From contig JAZUBA010000044.1 in assembly GCA_045638265.1 (NCBI GenBank), positions 124,001 to 188,000 of the forward strand: a stretch of 64,000 nucleotides of DNA, given 5' to 3'. Positions 35,897 to 46,235 of this stretch are shown here, piece by piece; within the stretch, counting starts at the first letter, position 1, and each line of letters begins with the position of its first letter. The translations under genes and the position numbers were made by a program. Under the pieces are notes generated by a model. The model was given only the letters and a program-made list of their open reading frames with translations, did not search any database and had not been told where the DNA came from. The DNA comes from RGIG4140 sp045638265 (lineage in GTDB: Bacteria; Pseudomonadota; Alphaproteobacteria; CAAHEQ01; UBA3637).

Positions 35897-37645
35897 ATGT
35901 TTCGTAAAAAGAAAGAAATCTTTTATTATTTAGGGCAAGAAGTTCCTATTAATCCAGACGATAAATATAAATGTTTGGATATGGCGACAAGAGGGGCATT
36001 ACAGCAGGCAAATGCTCGCATTACGATTGTTATGCTTGTTTTTGGGTTGTGTTTTGCCATTATTGCGGGTCGTTTGTTCCAGTTGAGTGTGATGAATTAT
36101 CAGTCTCGTCAATTTACACCATCTGTTTTGAAAACAGAGATAGATTTTTCCCGTTATAATATATTGGATAGGAATGGTATGATTTTGGCAACCAGTATTC
36201 CGACAAAAGATTTATCGGTTAATCCAAAAAAAGTCAAAGCAAAAGACAGAGCAGAAGTGGCCCGAAATTTAGCTTCTGTTTTGTCGGATGTATCGGAGGA
36301 AGAAATTTTGAAGAAATTAAATTCATCCGGTTCATTTCGGTATATTAAACGAAAAATTACACCACAAGAACAACAAGACGTAAATTGGTTGGGATATTAT
36401 TTTTTGCAGGAAACTCCTGGTGAAAAACGGGTTTATCCGCAAGGGAATTTGTTTTCTCATTTGTTGGGAACGGTTGATATTGATAATTATGGGACGTCCG
36501 GTTTAGAAAAGGCTTATGATAAAACGTTGCAGTATAAAGATTTAGTATTATCTCTTGATATTACAGTTCAGGAAATTGTCCGCAAAACATTGCAGGAACA
36601 AATTGCCAAATATAAAGCAACCGGCGGTATGAGTTTGGTTATGGATGTGCGTACAGGAGAAGTGATTGCCAGTGTGTCTTTGCCTGATTATGATCCGAAT
36701 CAGCCGATTGACGGGAAAGGTGATAATAGATTTAATAAGGCGACATTAGGTGTTTATGAATTTGGTTCTGTTTTTAAATTATTTACTGTTGCTATGGGGT
36801 TAGATCATAAACTTATTAAGCCTACAGATAGTTTTGATGCGACAAAACCGGTTAAAGTAAACCGTAAAATTATTTCGGATTTCAGAGGGCAAAATCGTTC
36901 ATTGCTTGTGCCGGAAGTTTTGATTCATTCCTCTAATATCGGTGCTTATCGGATTGCCTCAAAAGTTGGGTATCAAAAGCATCGTGATTTCTTAAAAAAA
37001 TTAGGATTTTATGAACCTTTACCGATTTTATTACCTGAACGAGCCAGAACACAAGTGCCTCGTTCAAAAAAATGGTCTGAGATTACAACAGCTACCGTTT
37101 CATACGGATATGGGATATCTGTTTCACCTTTGCATATTATCAGTGCTGTTTCAGCTTTGGTTAACGGAGGATATTATCGTGTGCCGACATTTTTAAAAGA
37201 CGGAAACAAAGGAAAACCTGAATTTCAAGTCATTTCAGAAAAAACCTCACAAATTATGAGACATATGATGTGGGGTGTCATTAATTGGCAGATGAAAGAA
37301 AATGATTTGGGTTATGGATATGCTATAGGTGGTAAAACAGGAACGGCAAACTTAATTAAAAATGGTAAATATGTACAAGGTTCATCCAGAACGACTTTTG
37401 TCGGTGCCTTTCCGATGAATGATCCGAAATATGCCGTAATGGTTACATTAGAAGATCCGAAAGTCATCACAGAAACACGTGGGTTTAATAATGCCGGTTG
37501 GAATGCTAAACCAACGGGTTTAATGATTATGGAACGAATTGCCTCTTATTTGGGCATTGCACCAGATGAACCATGGTCGCAACCGCCTTATATGAAACGA
37601 GCCATTACAAATTCATTAGAAGCTAAAAAAGCAAAGAGAAGGTAA
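35897..37645 (+). CDS. ftsI: Septal peptidoglycan transpeptidase FtsI (PBP3)
   Basis: FtsI cross-links septal peptidoglycan in the periplasm together with FtsW. The 582-residue protein has a cytoplasmic tail, one membrane helix (about 42-64), a PBP dimerisation domain, and the transpeptidase domain with catalytic S291-VFK, S345-S-N347 and K480-TG. GGAG precedes the start; it follows ftsL by two bases and precedes murEF by three. Confidence 0.95.
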   Translation: MFRKKKEIFYYLGQEVPINPDDKYKCLDMATRGALQQANARITIVMLVFGLCFAIIAGRLFQLSVMNYQSRQFTPSVLKTEIDFSRYNILDRNGMILATSIPTKDLSVNPKKVKAKDRAEVARNLASVLSDVSEEEILKKLNSSGSFRYIKRKITPQEQQDVNWLGYYFLQETPGEKRVYPQGNLFSHLLGTVDIDNYGTSGLEKAYDKTLQYKDLVLSLDITVQEIVRKTLQEQIAKYKATGGMSLVMDVRTGEVIASVSLPDYDPNQPIDGKGDNRFNKATLGVYEFGSVFKLFTVAMGLDHKLIKPTDSFDATKPVKVNRKIISDFRGQNRSLLVPEVLIHSSNIGAYRIASKVGYQKHRDFLKKLGFYEPLPILLPERARTQVPRSKKWSEITTATVSYGYGISVSPLHIISAVSALVNGGYYRVPTFLKDGNKGKPEFQVISEKTSQIMRHMMWGVINWQMKENDLGYGYAIGGKTGTANLIKNGKYVQGSSRTTFVGAFPMNDPKYAVMVTLEDPKVITETRGFNNAGWNAKPTGLMIMERIASYLGIAPDEPWSQPPYMKRAITNSLEAKKAKRR

Positions 37646-37648
37646 AAT

Positions 37649-40501
37649 ATGAAGTTTTCTGATTTTTTGGAATATACAAAATTTTTATTTGATTCAGTTG
37701 TTTATCCTGATAATAAATCGGTAGATTTGTTCGTTGATAAAGACATTCTTGGTATAAGCAATCAATCGGCGCAATCATGTGAGAATATGATTTTTGTTGC
37801 TGTTAAAGGTGCAAAATTTGATGGGTTGGATTTTGTTGAACAGGCTGTTCAAAATGGTGCTATTGCTGTTGTATCTGACAGATTGATACAAACCAGTGTG
37901 CCTGTTATTTTAACATCAGATGTTCGTCATGCGATGGCAGTTATGGCAAGTGTACTTTATCCGACTCCCAATATGTGTCAATTAGCCGTTACAGGTACAA
38001 ACGGTAAAACATCAACGGCGTATTTTGTTAGACAAATATTAAATCATTTAAATTGTTTGACGGCAAGTATCGGTACAATCGGTATAGAATCACCCGTATA
38101 TAATCAATCCTCCTCTTGTACGACTCCGGATAGTATATCAATGCATCGTGCTCTATGTGAATTAGCTAATAAAGGTGTTCAGGCAACTGTTATGGAGGCA
38201 TCCAGTCATGGATTACATCAAAAACGATTGGATGGTATTACTTTTAAAGCAACGGCTTTTACTAATTTAACAAGAGATCATTTAGATTATCATCAGACAA
38301 TGGCAGATTATTTAGATGCTAAAATGCTTTTGTTTACGCAAAGAACGGATAAAAACGGATTAGTTGTTGTGAATGCAGATACCCCAGAATGTGAAACAAT
38401 TGTTTCAGCTGTTCAAAAACAAGGGATTCAGGTATATACATACGGTGTTAACGGTCAAGAATTGAAATTATTATCACAAAAACCAACTGTTAACGGGCAG
38501 GATATTGTTGTCAATGTGTTAGGTCAAGAATATGCTTTATCTGTTAATATTTACGGTGAATTTCAGGTAATGAATATTTTGTGTGCTGTTGGGTTGTGTT
38601 TGGGTGCGGGTTTGTCTGTTGAAGATATTATGCGTGTTTTGCCAAAATTACAAGCTCCTTCGGGTCGAATGGAATTAATAGATACGGTTAAAGGTTCTCA
38701 AATTTTTGTTGATTATGCACATACACCGGATGCTTTGGAACGTGTTTTGTTGTCCTTGCGACCTCATACGGAAAATAGGCTTGTTTGTTTATTTGGTTGT
38801 GGTGGAAACAGAGATACGGGTAAACGTTCACAAATGGGGAAAATCGCTGAAAAATTGGCTGATGTTGTGTATATAACTGATGATAATCCTCGTTTTGAAG
38901 ATGCGGCACTGATTCGTCAGGAAATTAAAAAGGCTTGTCCAAAAGGGATTGAAATTGGTGGACGAATTAAAGCCATTGGCACAGCGGTTCATTCATTGGA
39001 AGAGGGTGATGTTTTGGTTTTATGCGGAAAAGGACATGAAACAGGACAAACTGTTGGAACAACAGTATACCATTTTAATGATAAAGCCGAAGTATTGGCG
39101 CAAACGGCATTGTTGAAAAAAGAAGTTTTATGGGATTCTTCTGAATTGTCTATGGTTTTTAATACGCCTGTTTCTTCGGAAATTAAAGTAACAGGTATCT
39201 CTATTGATACGCGTACGTTAGAACCAGGTGATATGTATATCGCATTAAAGGGTGAACATTTAGACGGTCATCAGTTTGTTGAAATGGCGTTGGACAAGGG
39301 AGCTGTTGTTTGTTTGGTAGATCATTTGATTGATACTGTTCCTACCACAAAACAAATTGTTGTTTCAGATACAATGTTGGGATTGGAATCGTTGGCACGG
39401 TTTGCCCGTATGAGAAGTGAAGCGGTTTTTATCGGTATTACGGGGAGTTCCGGCAAGACGACAACGAAAGAAATGTTAAAAGCCGTTTTAAGTGAACAAG
39501 GACGAACATTTGCCACATCAGGCAATTTTAACAATCAAATCGGTGTGCCGCTTATGTTGGCTCGGATGCCTTTAAACACGGAATATGCCGTGTTAGAGAT
39601 GGGTATGAATCATACAGGTGAAATGACGTATTTATCTGATTTGGTTCGTCCGAATTATACGTTAATAACAGTTATTGGATCGGCTCATCGGGCTTATTTT
39701 AAGGATGATGGAGCTATTGCCGAGGCAAAAGCAGAAATATATACATATGCCGATAAATCTGGTGGAACGGTTATTAATAAAGATTGTCCTTTTTTTGACT
39801 TTTTGTCTGATGTTGCTCATCAATATGGTATTCGTAAAATTATTTCATATGGTAGTACAAAAAATGCCGATTTTGAAATGATTTCTTGTTCTGTTGGTGC
39901 CGGTCAAACTAAAATTAAAATGAAATGGCATGGGACGGAATATGCATATCAAATTGCTTTTACGGGAAAACATTTTGCTTTGAATTCTTTGGCAGTTTTG
40001 GCAATGACGGATATTGTCGGTGCTAGTGTTGAGTTGGGTATGAAAACTTTATCACAAATAAAACCGACGTCTGGACGGGGTGCAACGGAAAAGATCAGAT
40101 TAAAGAATGGTGTAGAAGTAACATTAATTGATGATGCATATAATGCGAATCCAATGTCCATGAAAGCATCTATACAAACGTTAGGTGCATATCGTTTAGG
40201 GAGACGGATAGCCGTATTGGGTGATATGTTGGAATTGGGTGAAGAATCAAAAAAGTTACATGTTTCTTTGGCTCAGACATTAATTGAGAATGATATTGAT
40301 AGTGTTTATACGGTCGGTACTGAAATGCAGGCATTGTATGATGTATTGCCAAAAGAAATGCAGGGTTATGCAACAAAAACCGTTGATGAAATGATAAAAA
40401 TACTTGACAATTCATTACAAGTAGACGATACGGTTTTAATAAAAGCTTCAAACGGGATTGGTTTGAACAAAATTATTCACGCCTTGAAAGGAGAAAAATA
40501 A
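37649..40501 (+). CDS. murE-murF: MurE-MurF fusion: UDP-MurNAc tripeptide and pentapeptide ligase
   Basis: A single uninterrupted 950-codon frame encodes two Mur ligases. Residues 1 to about 490 are MurE: ATP loop TGTNGKT at 115-121, EASSHGLHQKRL, and DNPR at 412-415, the motif of meso-diaminopimelate-specific MurE. Residues about 497-950 are MurF, which adds D-Ala-D-Ala: ATP loop GSSGKTT at 599-605, FNNQIGVPLML, LEMGMNHTGEM and DDAYNANPMSM. No stop or internal ribosome site separates them; the linker is about 10-15 residues. It sits between ftsI and mraY, the canonical place for murE murF. Fusions are known, for example in Bordetella pertussis. Confidence 0.95.
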   Translation: MKFSDFLEYTKFLFDSVVYPDNKSVDLFVDKDILGISNQSAQSCENMIFVAVKGAKFDGLDFVEQAVQNGAIAVVSDRLIQTSVPVILTSDVRHAMAVMASVLYPTPNMCQLAVTGTNGKTSTAYFVRQILNHLNCLTASIGTIGIESPVYNQSSSCTTPDSISMHRALCELANKGVQATVMEASSHGLHQKRLDGITFKATAFTNLTRDHLDYHQTMADYLDAKMLLFTQRTDKNGLVVVNADTPECETIVSAVQKQGIQVYTYGVNGQELKLLSQKPTVNGQDIVVNVLGQEYALSVNIYGEFQVMNILCAVGLCLGAGLSVEDIMRVLPKLQAPSGRMELIDTVKGSQIFVDYAHTPDALERVLLSLRPHTENRLVCLFGCGGNRDTGKRSQMGKIAEKLADVVYITDDNPRFEDAALIRQEIKKACPKGIEIGGRIKAIGTAVHSLEEGDVLVLCGKGHETGQTVGTTVYHFNDKAEVLAQTALLKKEVLWDSSELSMVFNTPVSSEIKVTGISIDTRTLEPGDMYIALKGEHLDGHQFVEMALDKGAVVCLVDHLIDTVPTTKQIVVSDTMLGLESLARFARMRSEAVFIGITGSSGKTTTKEMLKAVLSEQGRTFATSGNFNNQIGVPLMLARMPLNTEYAVLEMGMNHTGEMTYLSDLVRPNYTLITVIGSAHRAYFKDDGAIAEAKAEIYTYADKSGGTVINKDCPFFDFLSDVAHQYGIRKIISYGSTKNADFEMISCSVGAGQTKIKMKWHGTEYAYQIAFTGKHFALNSLAVLAMTDIVGASVELGMKTLSQIKPTSGRGATEKIRLKNGVEVTLIDDAYNANPMSMKASIQTLGAYRLGRRIAVLGDMLELGEESKKLHVSLAQTLIENDIDSVYTVGTEMQALYDVLPKEMQGYATKTVDEMIKILDNSLQVDDTVLIKASNGIGLNKIIHALKGEK

Positions 40502-41584
40502 ATGTTTTACTATTTATCGGCATTATCTGCTGATGTCAGCTTTTTAAATATTTTCAAATATATAACCTTTCGTAGCGGTGGAGCCTTAATGACGGCTTTT
40601 TTGATTATGCTTATTTTTGGTCCTCGTTTTATTTGTTGGTTAAAGAAAAAACAGGGAGAAGGTCAACCGATTCGGGAAGATGGTCCGCAAAGTCATTTAT
40701 CAAAAAAAGGCACACCTTGTATGGGCGGTTTGCTTTTATTAACAGCCACTTTGGTTTCTTCCTTGTTATGGGCACAGTTAAGTAATCCGTATATTTGGGT
40801 ATTGATTTTTGTTATGCTTGGGTTTGGTTTAGCCGGTATGGTTGATGATTACAAAAAATTAACACAACACAGTTCAAAAGGTATTTCGGGAAAACAAAAG
40901 ATTTTTGCTCAATTTATTATCAGTTTAATTGCGTGTTTATGGTTGATTTGTTTAGAAAAAGGTTCTATGGGAACAACTTTAACGGTGCCGTTTTTTAAAG
41001 ATTTTATGATTGATTTGAGCTATTTTTATATTCCGTTTGTTTTGGTTGTTATGGTTGGCAGTTCAAATGCCGTTAATTTAACAGATGGATTAGACGGATT
41101 GGTTAGTGTGCCTGTTATTATGTGTTGTTTGGTTTTTGCTATTATTGCCTATTTAGTCGGACGTGCAGATTATGCTCTATATCTTCATTTACATCAAGTG
41201 GAAGGAGCAGGTGAAATGGCTGTATTCAGTTGTGCCGTTATTGGAGCCACACTTGGATTTTTGTGGTTTAATGCACATCCCGCACAAGTGTTTATGGGTG
41301 ATACGGGTTCATTAGCCTTAGGGGGTATATTGGGCGCTTTGTCCGTTGCAACAAAACAAGAATTTCTATTGGCGATTGCCGGCGGTGTTTTTGTTATAGA
41401 AGCTCTTTCTGATATTATTCAGGTCGGTTCATATAAATTAAGAGGTAAACGAGTCTTTTTAATGGCACCGATTCATCACCATTTTGAGAAAAAAGGATGG
41501 AGTGAAACAACAGTTGTTGTTCGTTTTTGGATTGTTTCTATTTTGTTGGCTTTATTGGCCTTGTCAACACTTAAAATCAGATAG
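40502..41584 (+). CDS. mraY: Phospho-N-acetylmuramoyl-pentapeptide transferase MraY
   Basis: MraY links the UDP-MurNAc-pentapeptide precursor to undecaprenyl phosphate, making lipid I at the inner membrane. The 360-residue protein has about ten membrane segments and the signatures GTPCMGGLL, GMVDDYKKLT (DDxxK), NAVNLTDGLDGL and the C-terminal APIHHHFEKKGWSE. It begins directly after the murEF stop. The next gene, eight bases on, is ftsW; murD is missing between them. Confidence 0.97.
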   Translation: MFYYLSALSADVSFLNIFKYITFRSGGALMTAFLIMLIFGPRFICWLKKKQGEGQPIREDGPQSHLSKKGTPCMGGLLLLTATLVSSLLWAQLSNPYIWVLIFVMLGFGLAGMVDDYKKLTQHSSKGISGKQKIFAQFIISLIACLWLICLEKGSMGTTLTVPFFKDFMIDLSYFYIPFVLVVMVGSSNAVNLTDGLDGLVSVPVIMCCLVFAIIAYLVGRADYALYLHLHQVEGAGEMAVFSCAVIGATLGFLWFNAHPAQVFMGDTGSLALGGILGALSVATKQEFLLAIAGGVFVIEALSDIIQVGSYKLRGKRVFLMAPIHHHFEKKGWSETTVVVRFWIVSILLALLALSTLKIR

Positions 41585-41592
41585 GAAAGAGT

Positions 41593-42720
41593 ATGAGCGG
41601 ATATTTGAAAAAGCTGTGTTCTTATGTTAAAACAGGCTATTTAAGTTTGGACAGTGGTTTATTCTACGGTATAGCTGTTTTGATATTATACGGTATTTTT
41701 CTAACTTTTGCTGCCAGTCCCGGTGTTGCGGAACGAACGAATCGGGAAACATTTTATTTCATTAATCGTCAACTTGTTTTTTTAGTGCCAGCTATTATGG
41801 TTTTATGTGTTACAACCTTTTTAGATACCAAATTAATTCGTCGTATCAGTGGATTGGTTTTAATCGGTTCATTAATTTGTATGGTTTATGTTGTTTTATT
41901 TGGAACAGAAATACAAGGTGCAAAACGGTGGATTAATATAATGGGTGTCGGGTTACAGCCGTCTGAATTTGTGAAGCCCTCATTTGCGGTTGTATGTGCT
42001 TGGTTATTGGCATCCGGTCGTTTAATTAAAAAATTCCCCGGATATATTTGTGCTTTTATTTTAGTGGGAATTGTTTCACTACTGCTTTTATTACAACCTG
42101 ATGTCGGTATGTTTATTACTGTTATCAGCATTTTTTCAGTTGAATTATTTTTATCGGGTATTCCTAAAATTGTTGTTGTTGTTTTAGGCAGTTTGTTTGT
42201 TGGATTCTTAACAATGGCCTACTTTGTTTTTGACCATGTTCATCAACGGGTTAATCGCTTTTTAAATCCAGAACAGGGTGAAGCATATCAAGTTGAGAAA
42301 TCATTAGAAACACTTAAAAATGCCGGTTGGTTTGGAAAAGGACCAGGAGAGGGTATTGTTAAATACGAGTTACCCGATGCACATACAGATTTTATTTTGG
42401 CTGTATCAGCAGAGGAGTTTGGCTTTATTTTGACAGCTTTTTTAATCTGTACATTTGCCTTTGTTGTGTTGCGTGGTTTTTATTTAATGAAACAAGAAAC
42501 AAAATATTTTTGTCAGATTGCTGTTGCCGGACTGTTGACACAAATTGCAATTCAGGCTATTGTAAATATGGGTTCAACACTCAATTTGTTGCCGACCAAA
42601 GGTATGACGTTACCGTTTATTTCATATGGAGGGTCTTCTTTGGTTTCTATCGGATTCGCATTCGGCATTATTTTGGGATTGACGAAACGGCGTGGTACGT
42701 TTAGTAACGGATTAGAGTAA
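41593..42720 (+). CDS. ftsW: Septal SEDS glycosyltransferase FtsW
   Basis: FtsW polymerises septal glycan strands in partnership with FtsI. The 375-residue protein has about ten membrane segments, with SEDS-family motifs GAKRWINIMGVGLQPSEFVKP and GPGEGIVKYELPDAHTDFILAVSAEEFG, and the C-terminal NLLPTKGMTLPFISYGGSS. The N-terminal 20 residues are cytoplasmic. Its place in the dcw cluster supports FtsW over RodA. GGAAAGAG precedes the start. Confidence 0.95.
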   Translation: MSGYLKKLCSYVKTGYLSLDSGLFYGIAVLILYGIFLTFAASPGVAERTNRETFYFINRQLVFLVPAIMVLCVTTFLDTKLIRRISGLVLIGSLICMVYVVLFGTEIQGAKRWINIMGVGLQPSEFVKPSFAVVCAWLLASGRLIKKFPGYICAFILVGIVSLLLLLQPDVGMFITVISIFSVELFLSGIPKIVVVVLGSLFVGFLTMAYFVFDHVHQRVNRFLNPEQGEAYQVEKSLETLKNAGWFGKGPGEGIVKYELPDAHTDFILAVSAEEFGFILTAFLICTFAFVVLRGFYLMKQETKYFCQIAVAGLLTQIAIQAIVNMGSTLNLLPTKGMTLPFISYGGSSLVSIGFAFGIILGLTKRRGTFSNGLE

Positions 42721-42733
42721 CAGAGAGGTTGCT

Positions 42734-43876
42734 ATGACAGAAAACACAGAACAAAAACAAACAACAAAACAAGAAGCACCGTTGATTATTGTAACAACGG
42801 GTGGTAGTGGCGGACATATTTTTCCAGCCGAATCTATATCAGGAGCCTTATTAAAAAAAGGATATCGGGTTGCGTTTGTTACAGATAAACGGGGGGCCAA
42901 CTTTCATTCATTGCCTAACGTGCAGACGTATCGGTTAGTAGCAGAATCGGTTGCTGGTGGATCACGTTTGCATAAAATAATGGCTATGATAAAGTTGTTG
43001 TTTGGTGCAGCTCAGGCACTTCATTTGATTATGAAATTAAAACCGTCATTAGTTATCGGTGTTGGGGGGTATGCTTCTTTTCCTGCCGTAATTGCAGCAT
43101 ATATGTGGGGTATTCCGGTTATGTTGCATGAACAGAATGCTGTTTTGGGACGGGCTAATCGGTTTTTATCTAATTGGATATTTGGCAAACGGGCAGAAGT
43201 AATTGCAACATCGTTTGAACCGACATTGTTGGTCCCTAGTAATATCCCACAAGTCCGAGTCGGTATGCCGGCAAGACCCCAGGTTTTAAAATCGGAAAAA
43301 ACACCATATCAACCGATTAAAGATACCATTCAGTTGCTTATTTTTGGCGGTAGTCAAGGAGCCTCTTTTTTTAGTCGGAAATTTCCTGAAGTGCTGGCCT
43401 TATTGCCAGAAGAATTGCAACGTAAAATTGTATTGACACAACAAGCTCGTCCCGAAGATGAAGAATATTTACAGGAAGTTTATCAAAAAATACCATTTAA
43501 AAAAGTGACTATATCATCATTTTTTGATAACATGCCTATGTTGATTAAAGAGTCTCATTTGGTTATTTCTCGTGGTGGTGCATCAACGATTACAGAGTTG
43601 GAGATTATTGGACGACCGGCAATGATTGTTCCGCTACCGACAGCTGCGGATAATCATCAAATGGAAAATGCTCGTCAGTTTTGTGATGATGGTGCCGGTT
43701 GGTTGATTAATGAAAAAACGTTTTCAGTTGAACAGACAGCACAACGATTGACTGAATTGTTGCAGGATAAAGATATTTTGATAAATGCCGCTAGTTGTGC
43801 TTATAATCGCTCTAAGCCGGAAGCAGCTCAACAAGTTGCACAGTTGGCTGATAATATTATTAAAGGAAAAAAATAA
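42734..43876 (+). CDS. murG: Lipid II synthase MurG
   Basis: MurG transfers GlcNAc from UDP-GlcNAc to lipid I, giving lipid II, on the cytoplasmic membrane face. The 380-residue protein has the N-terminal glycine-rich loop TTGGSGGHIFPA (GGSGGH at 23-28), GVGGYASFPAVIAA, HEQNAVLGRANR, and the donor-site GGSQGASFFSR and SRGGASTITELE. A 17-residue polar N-terminal extension (TENTEQKQTTKQE) precedes the first strand. Its TAA overlaps the murC ATG by one base. Confidence 0.97.
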   Translation: MTENTEQKQTTKQEAPLIIVTTGGSGGHIFPAESISGALLKKGYRVAFVTDKRGANFHSLPNVQTYRLVAESVAGGSRLHKIMAMIKLLFGAAQALHLIMKLKPSLVIGVGGYASFPAVIAAYMWGIPVMLHEQNAVLGRANRFLSNWIFGKRAEVIATSFEPTLLVPSNIPQVRVGMPARPQVLKSEKTPYQPIKDTIQLLIFGGSQGASFFSRKFPEVLALLPEELQRKIVLTQQARPEDEEYLQEVYQKIPFKKVTISSFFDNMPMLIKESHLVISRGGASTITELEIIGRPAMIVPLPTAADNHQMENARQFCDDGAGWLINEKTFSVEQTAQRLTELLQDKDILINAASCAYNRSKPEAAQQVAQLADNIIKGKK

Positions 43877-45270
43877 TGAAATTAACGTGTCCGTTACAAA
43901 AAATTCATTTTATCGGTATAGGTGGAATTGGTATGAGTGCCATAGCAGAAATGCTTGCTGATTTAGGTGTTCAGGTTCAAGGCTCTGATGCAAAAGAAAG
44001 TGCCAATACCATTCGTGTCCGTAATTCGGGTATTCCTGTTTATATCGGGCACTGTGCTGAGCATTTACAGGGAGTTGATGCTGTTGTGGTAACGAGTGCC
44101 ATAACATCTGATAATCCGGAATTGCAAGAAGCGAAACGTTTGGGAATACCTATCGGCCATCGTTCAGAAATGCTTGCTGAAATTTTGCATTATAAACAAA
44201 GTATTTGTGTGTCGGGAACACATGGTAAAACAACAACATCTTCTTTGATTGCCAGTATGTTAATGACGGCAGAAAGAGATCCGAGTTTTATTATTGGCGG
44301 TATTTTAAATTCGCAAGCTTCCAATGCCCGATTAGGAAAAGGTGATTATGTTGTGGTGGAGGCAGATGAATCTGATGGTTCATTTTTGAAATTACCGACA
44401 AGTATTTCCGTTGTAACCAATGTTGACCCGGAACATATGGAATATTATCGTACCTTTGATAACATGAAAGCTGCTTATGGATTGTTTATGAAAAATACGG
44501 CTTTTTATGGTGCTTGTATAGCTTGCATTGATCATCCTGTTGTAAAAGAGTTGGTGACAAAAATTGAAAATAGACGTTGTATTACTTACGGAACGGATAA
44601 AGAGGCAAATGTGTATGCCGAAAATATTGTCGCAACGGAACGAGGAATGTGTTTTGATATTCGTATTTCTTATAAAAACAATGTTTGTTGTATGAAAAAC
44701 GTATTTTTACCTATGTTTGGGCATCATAACGTGTTAAATGCGTTGGCAAGTGTTGCCGTTGGGTTTTATTTGGGGATAGAAGAACATTTTATCCGAAAGG
44801 CTTTATCTGAATTTTCAGGTATACAACGCCGTTTGACATATCGTGGTGTTTTAAACGATATGCCTGTTTACGATGATTATGCACATCATCCGATTGAAAT
44901 TAGTGCGACGTTAAGTGCTGTAAGAGCCAGTACAAAAGGAAAGGTTATTGCTGTTTTTCAACCACACCGATACACTCGTTTGAGAGATTTGTGGGATTCA
45001 TTTTTAATGTGTTTTGAAAATGCTGATATTGTTTATGTATGCGATGTATATAGTGCTGGAGAAAATCCGATAGAAGGAGTAACAGCTTTGACATTTAGTC
45101 GTGTTTTGGCTCAAACACATCCACAGGTTAAACATTTACCTATTTTTGAGGATTTAATTATGCTGACACAAGGTTTGACAGCTTATGATACGCTTGTTTG
45201 TTTAGGAGCTGGAAGCATATCTTCACAAATAACAGGGTTGTTGGATTCTTTAAAAGGAGAAAAAAAGTAA
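43876..45270 (+). CDS. murC: UDP-N-acetylmuramate-L-alanine ligase MurC
   Basis: MurC adds the first amino acid of the peptidoglycan stem. The 464-residue protein has the Rossmann-like start IHFIGIGGIGMSAIAE, ATP loop GTHGKTTT at 114-121, ADESDGSFLKL and YDDYAHHPIEI, all MurC-specific. The start overlaps the murG stop and the stop overlaps the murB start (TAATG), showing tight coupling. Cytoplasmic. Confidence 0.97.
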   Translation: MKLTCPLQKIHFIGIGGIGMSAIAEMLADLGVQVQGSDAKESANTIRVRNSGIPVYIGHCAEHLQGVDAVVVTSAITSDNPELQEAKRLGIPIGHRSEMLAEILHYKQSICVSGTHGKTTTSSLIASMLMTAERDPSFIIGGILNSQASNARLGKGDYVVVEADESDGSFLKLPTSISVVTNVDPEHMEYYRTFDNMKAAYGLFMKNTAFYGACIACIDHPVVKELVTKIENRRCITYGTDKEANVYAENIVATERGMCFDIRISYKNNVCCMKNVFLPMFGHHNVLNALASVAVGFYLGIEEHFIRKALSEFSGIQRRLTYRGVLNDMPVYDDYAHHPIEISATLSAVRASTKGKVIAVFQPHRYTRLRDLWDSFLMCFENADIVYVCDVYSAGENPIEGVTALTFSRVLAQTHPQVKHLPIFEDLIMLTQGLTAYDTLVCLGAGSISSQITGLLDSLKGEKK

Positions 45271-46235
45271 TGGCAGGATTGTGGCATAAAAATATGATTT
45301 CATTTTTTAAAGATACTTTTTCAAAAAAAGAAAAGTTAATTAATCAGTTGCCTAATGTGCGAGGTAAATTAGTTGAAAATGAGCCGTTACATAAAAAGAA
45401 TTGGTTTGGGGTCGGCGGATCGGCTCAGGTTTATTTTGAACCAGCGGATGCGGCTGATTTAGCACATTTATTGAAGAATATGCATCCTATGCCTTTAACC
45501 ATATTGGGTGCAGGAAGTAATGTTTTAATTCGGGATGGTGGTGTTCCCGGATTAACGGTACATTTAGGGAAATCTTTTTCACAGATTTATGTTGAAAATG
45601 ATTTGATTTCATGTGGTGCTTCAGTGAGTGTCATGGAAGTTGCTCGTACAGCTCTTAAAAACAGTATCAGCGGTTTTGAATTTTTGTGTGGTATTCCTGG
45701 TTCAGTTGGTGGAGCTGTTCGTATGAATGCCGGTGCATATGGTTCACAAATGCAAGATTGCATTAAAAGCATTACCATTGTTACACGAGAAGGTGAAATA
45801 AGAGTATTATCAGCAGATGAATTGAAAGATTCATTTGAATATAGAAAGTGTTTGTTACCGCAAGAATGGATTTTTGTTGGTGCCGTGTTAAAGGGTACGC
45901 TTGTAAAAGACTCAGCAGTTATTCGTGAAAAAATGGAATCTAATCGTCAAAAAAGAGAAAAAGGACAACCGTTAGGTGTTCGCACAGCAGGGTCAACATT
46001 TAGAAATCCGGACGGAACACCGGCTTGGCAGTTAATTGATAAAGTCGGTATGCGTGGTGCAAAACAAGGCGGTGCTTCTGTTTCAACAAAACATTGTAAT
46101 TTTTTAATTAATAATGGGAATGCAACGGCAAAAGATATTGAAGCATTGGGTGAAGAAATACGCCGTCAGGTTTTAGAAAAAGAAGGCATTCAACTGGAAT
46201 GGGAAGTGAAAAAAATAGGAGTAGATAAAAAATGA
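45270..46235 (+). CDS. murB: UDP-N-acetylenolpyruvoylglucosamine reductase MurB
   Basis: MurB is a flavoprotein that reduces enolpyruvyl-UDP-GlcNAc with NADPH to UDP-MurNAc. Start chosen at 45270 (MAGLWHKN) after AAAAGGAG, overlapping the murC stop; the frame from 45198 would run deep into murC. The 321-residue protein has NWFGVGGSA, ILGAGSNVLIRDGG for FAD binding, GIPGSVGGAVRMNAGAYG and AGSTFRNP, with S242 as the expected general acid. Y191-R192 lies in the substrate site. Confidence 0.95.
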   Translation: MAGLWHKNMISFFKDTFSKKEKLINQLPNVRGKLVENEPLHKKNWFGVGGSAQVYFEPADAADLAHLLKNMHPMPLTILGAGSNVLIRDGGVPGLTVHLGKSFSQIYVENDLISCGASVSVMEVARTALKNSISGFEFLCGIPGSVGGAVRMNAGAYGSQMQDCIKSITIVTREGEIRVLSADELKDSFEYRKCLLPQEWIFVGAVLKGTLVKDSAVIREKMESNRQKREKGQPLGVRTAGSTFRNPDGTPAWQLIDKVGMRGAKQGGASVSTKHCNFLINNGNATAKDIEALGEEIRRQVLEKEGIQLEWEVKKIGVDKK

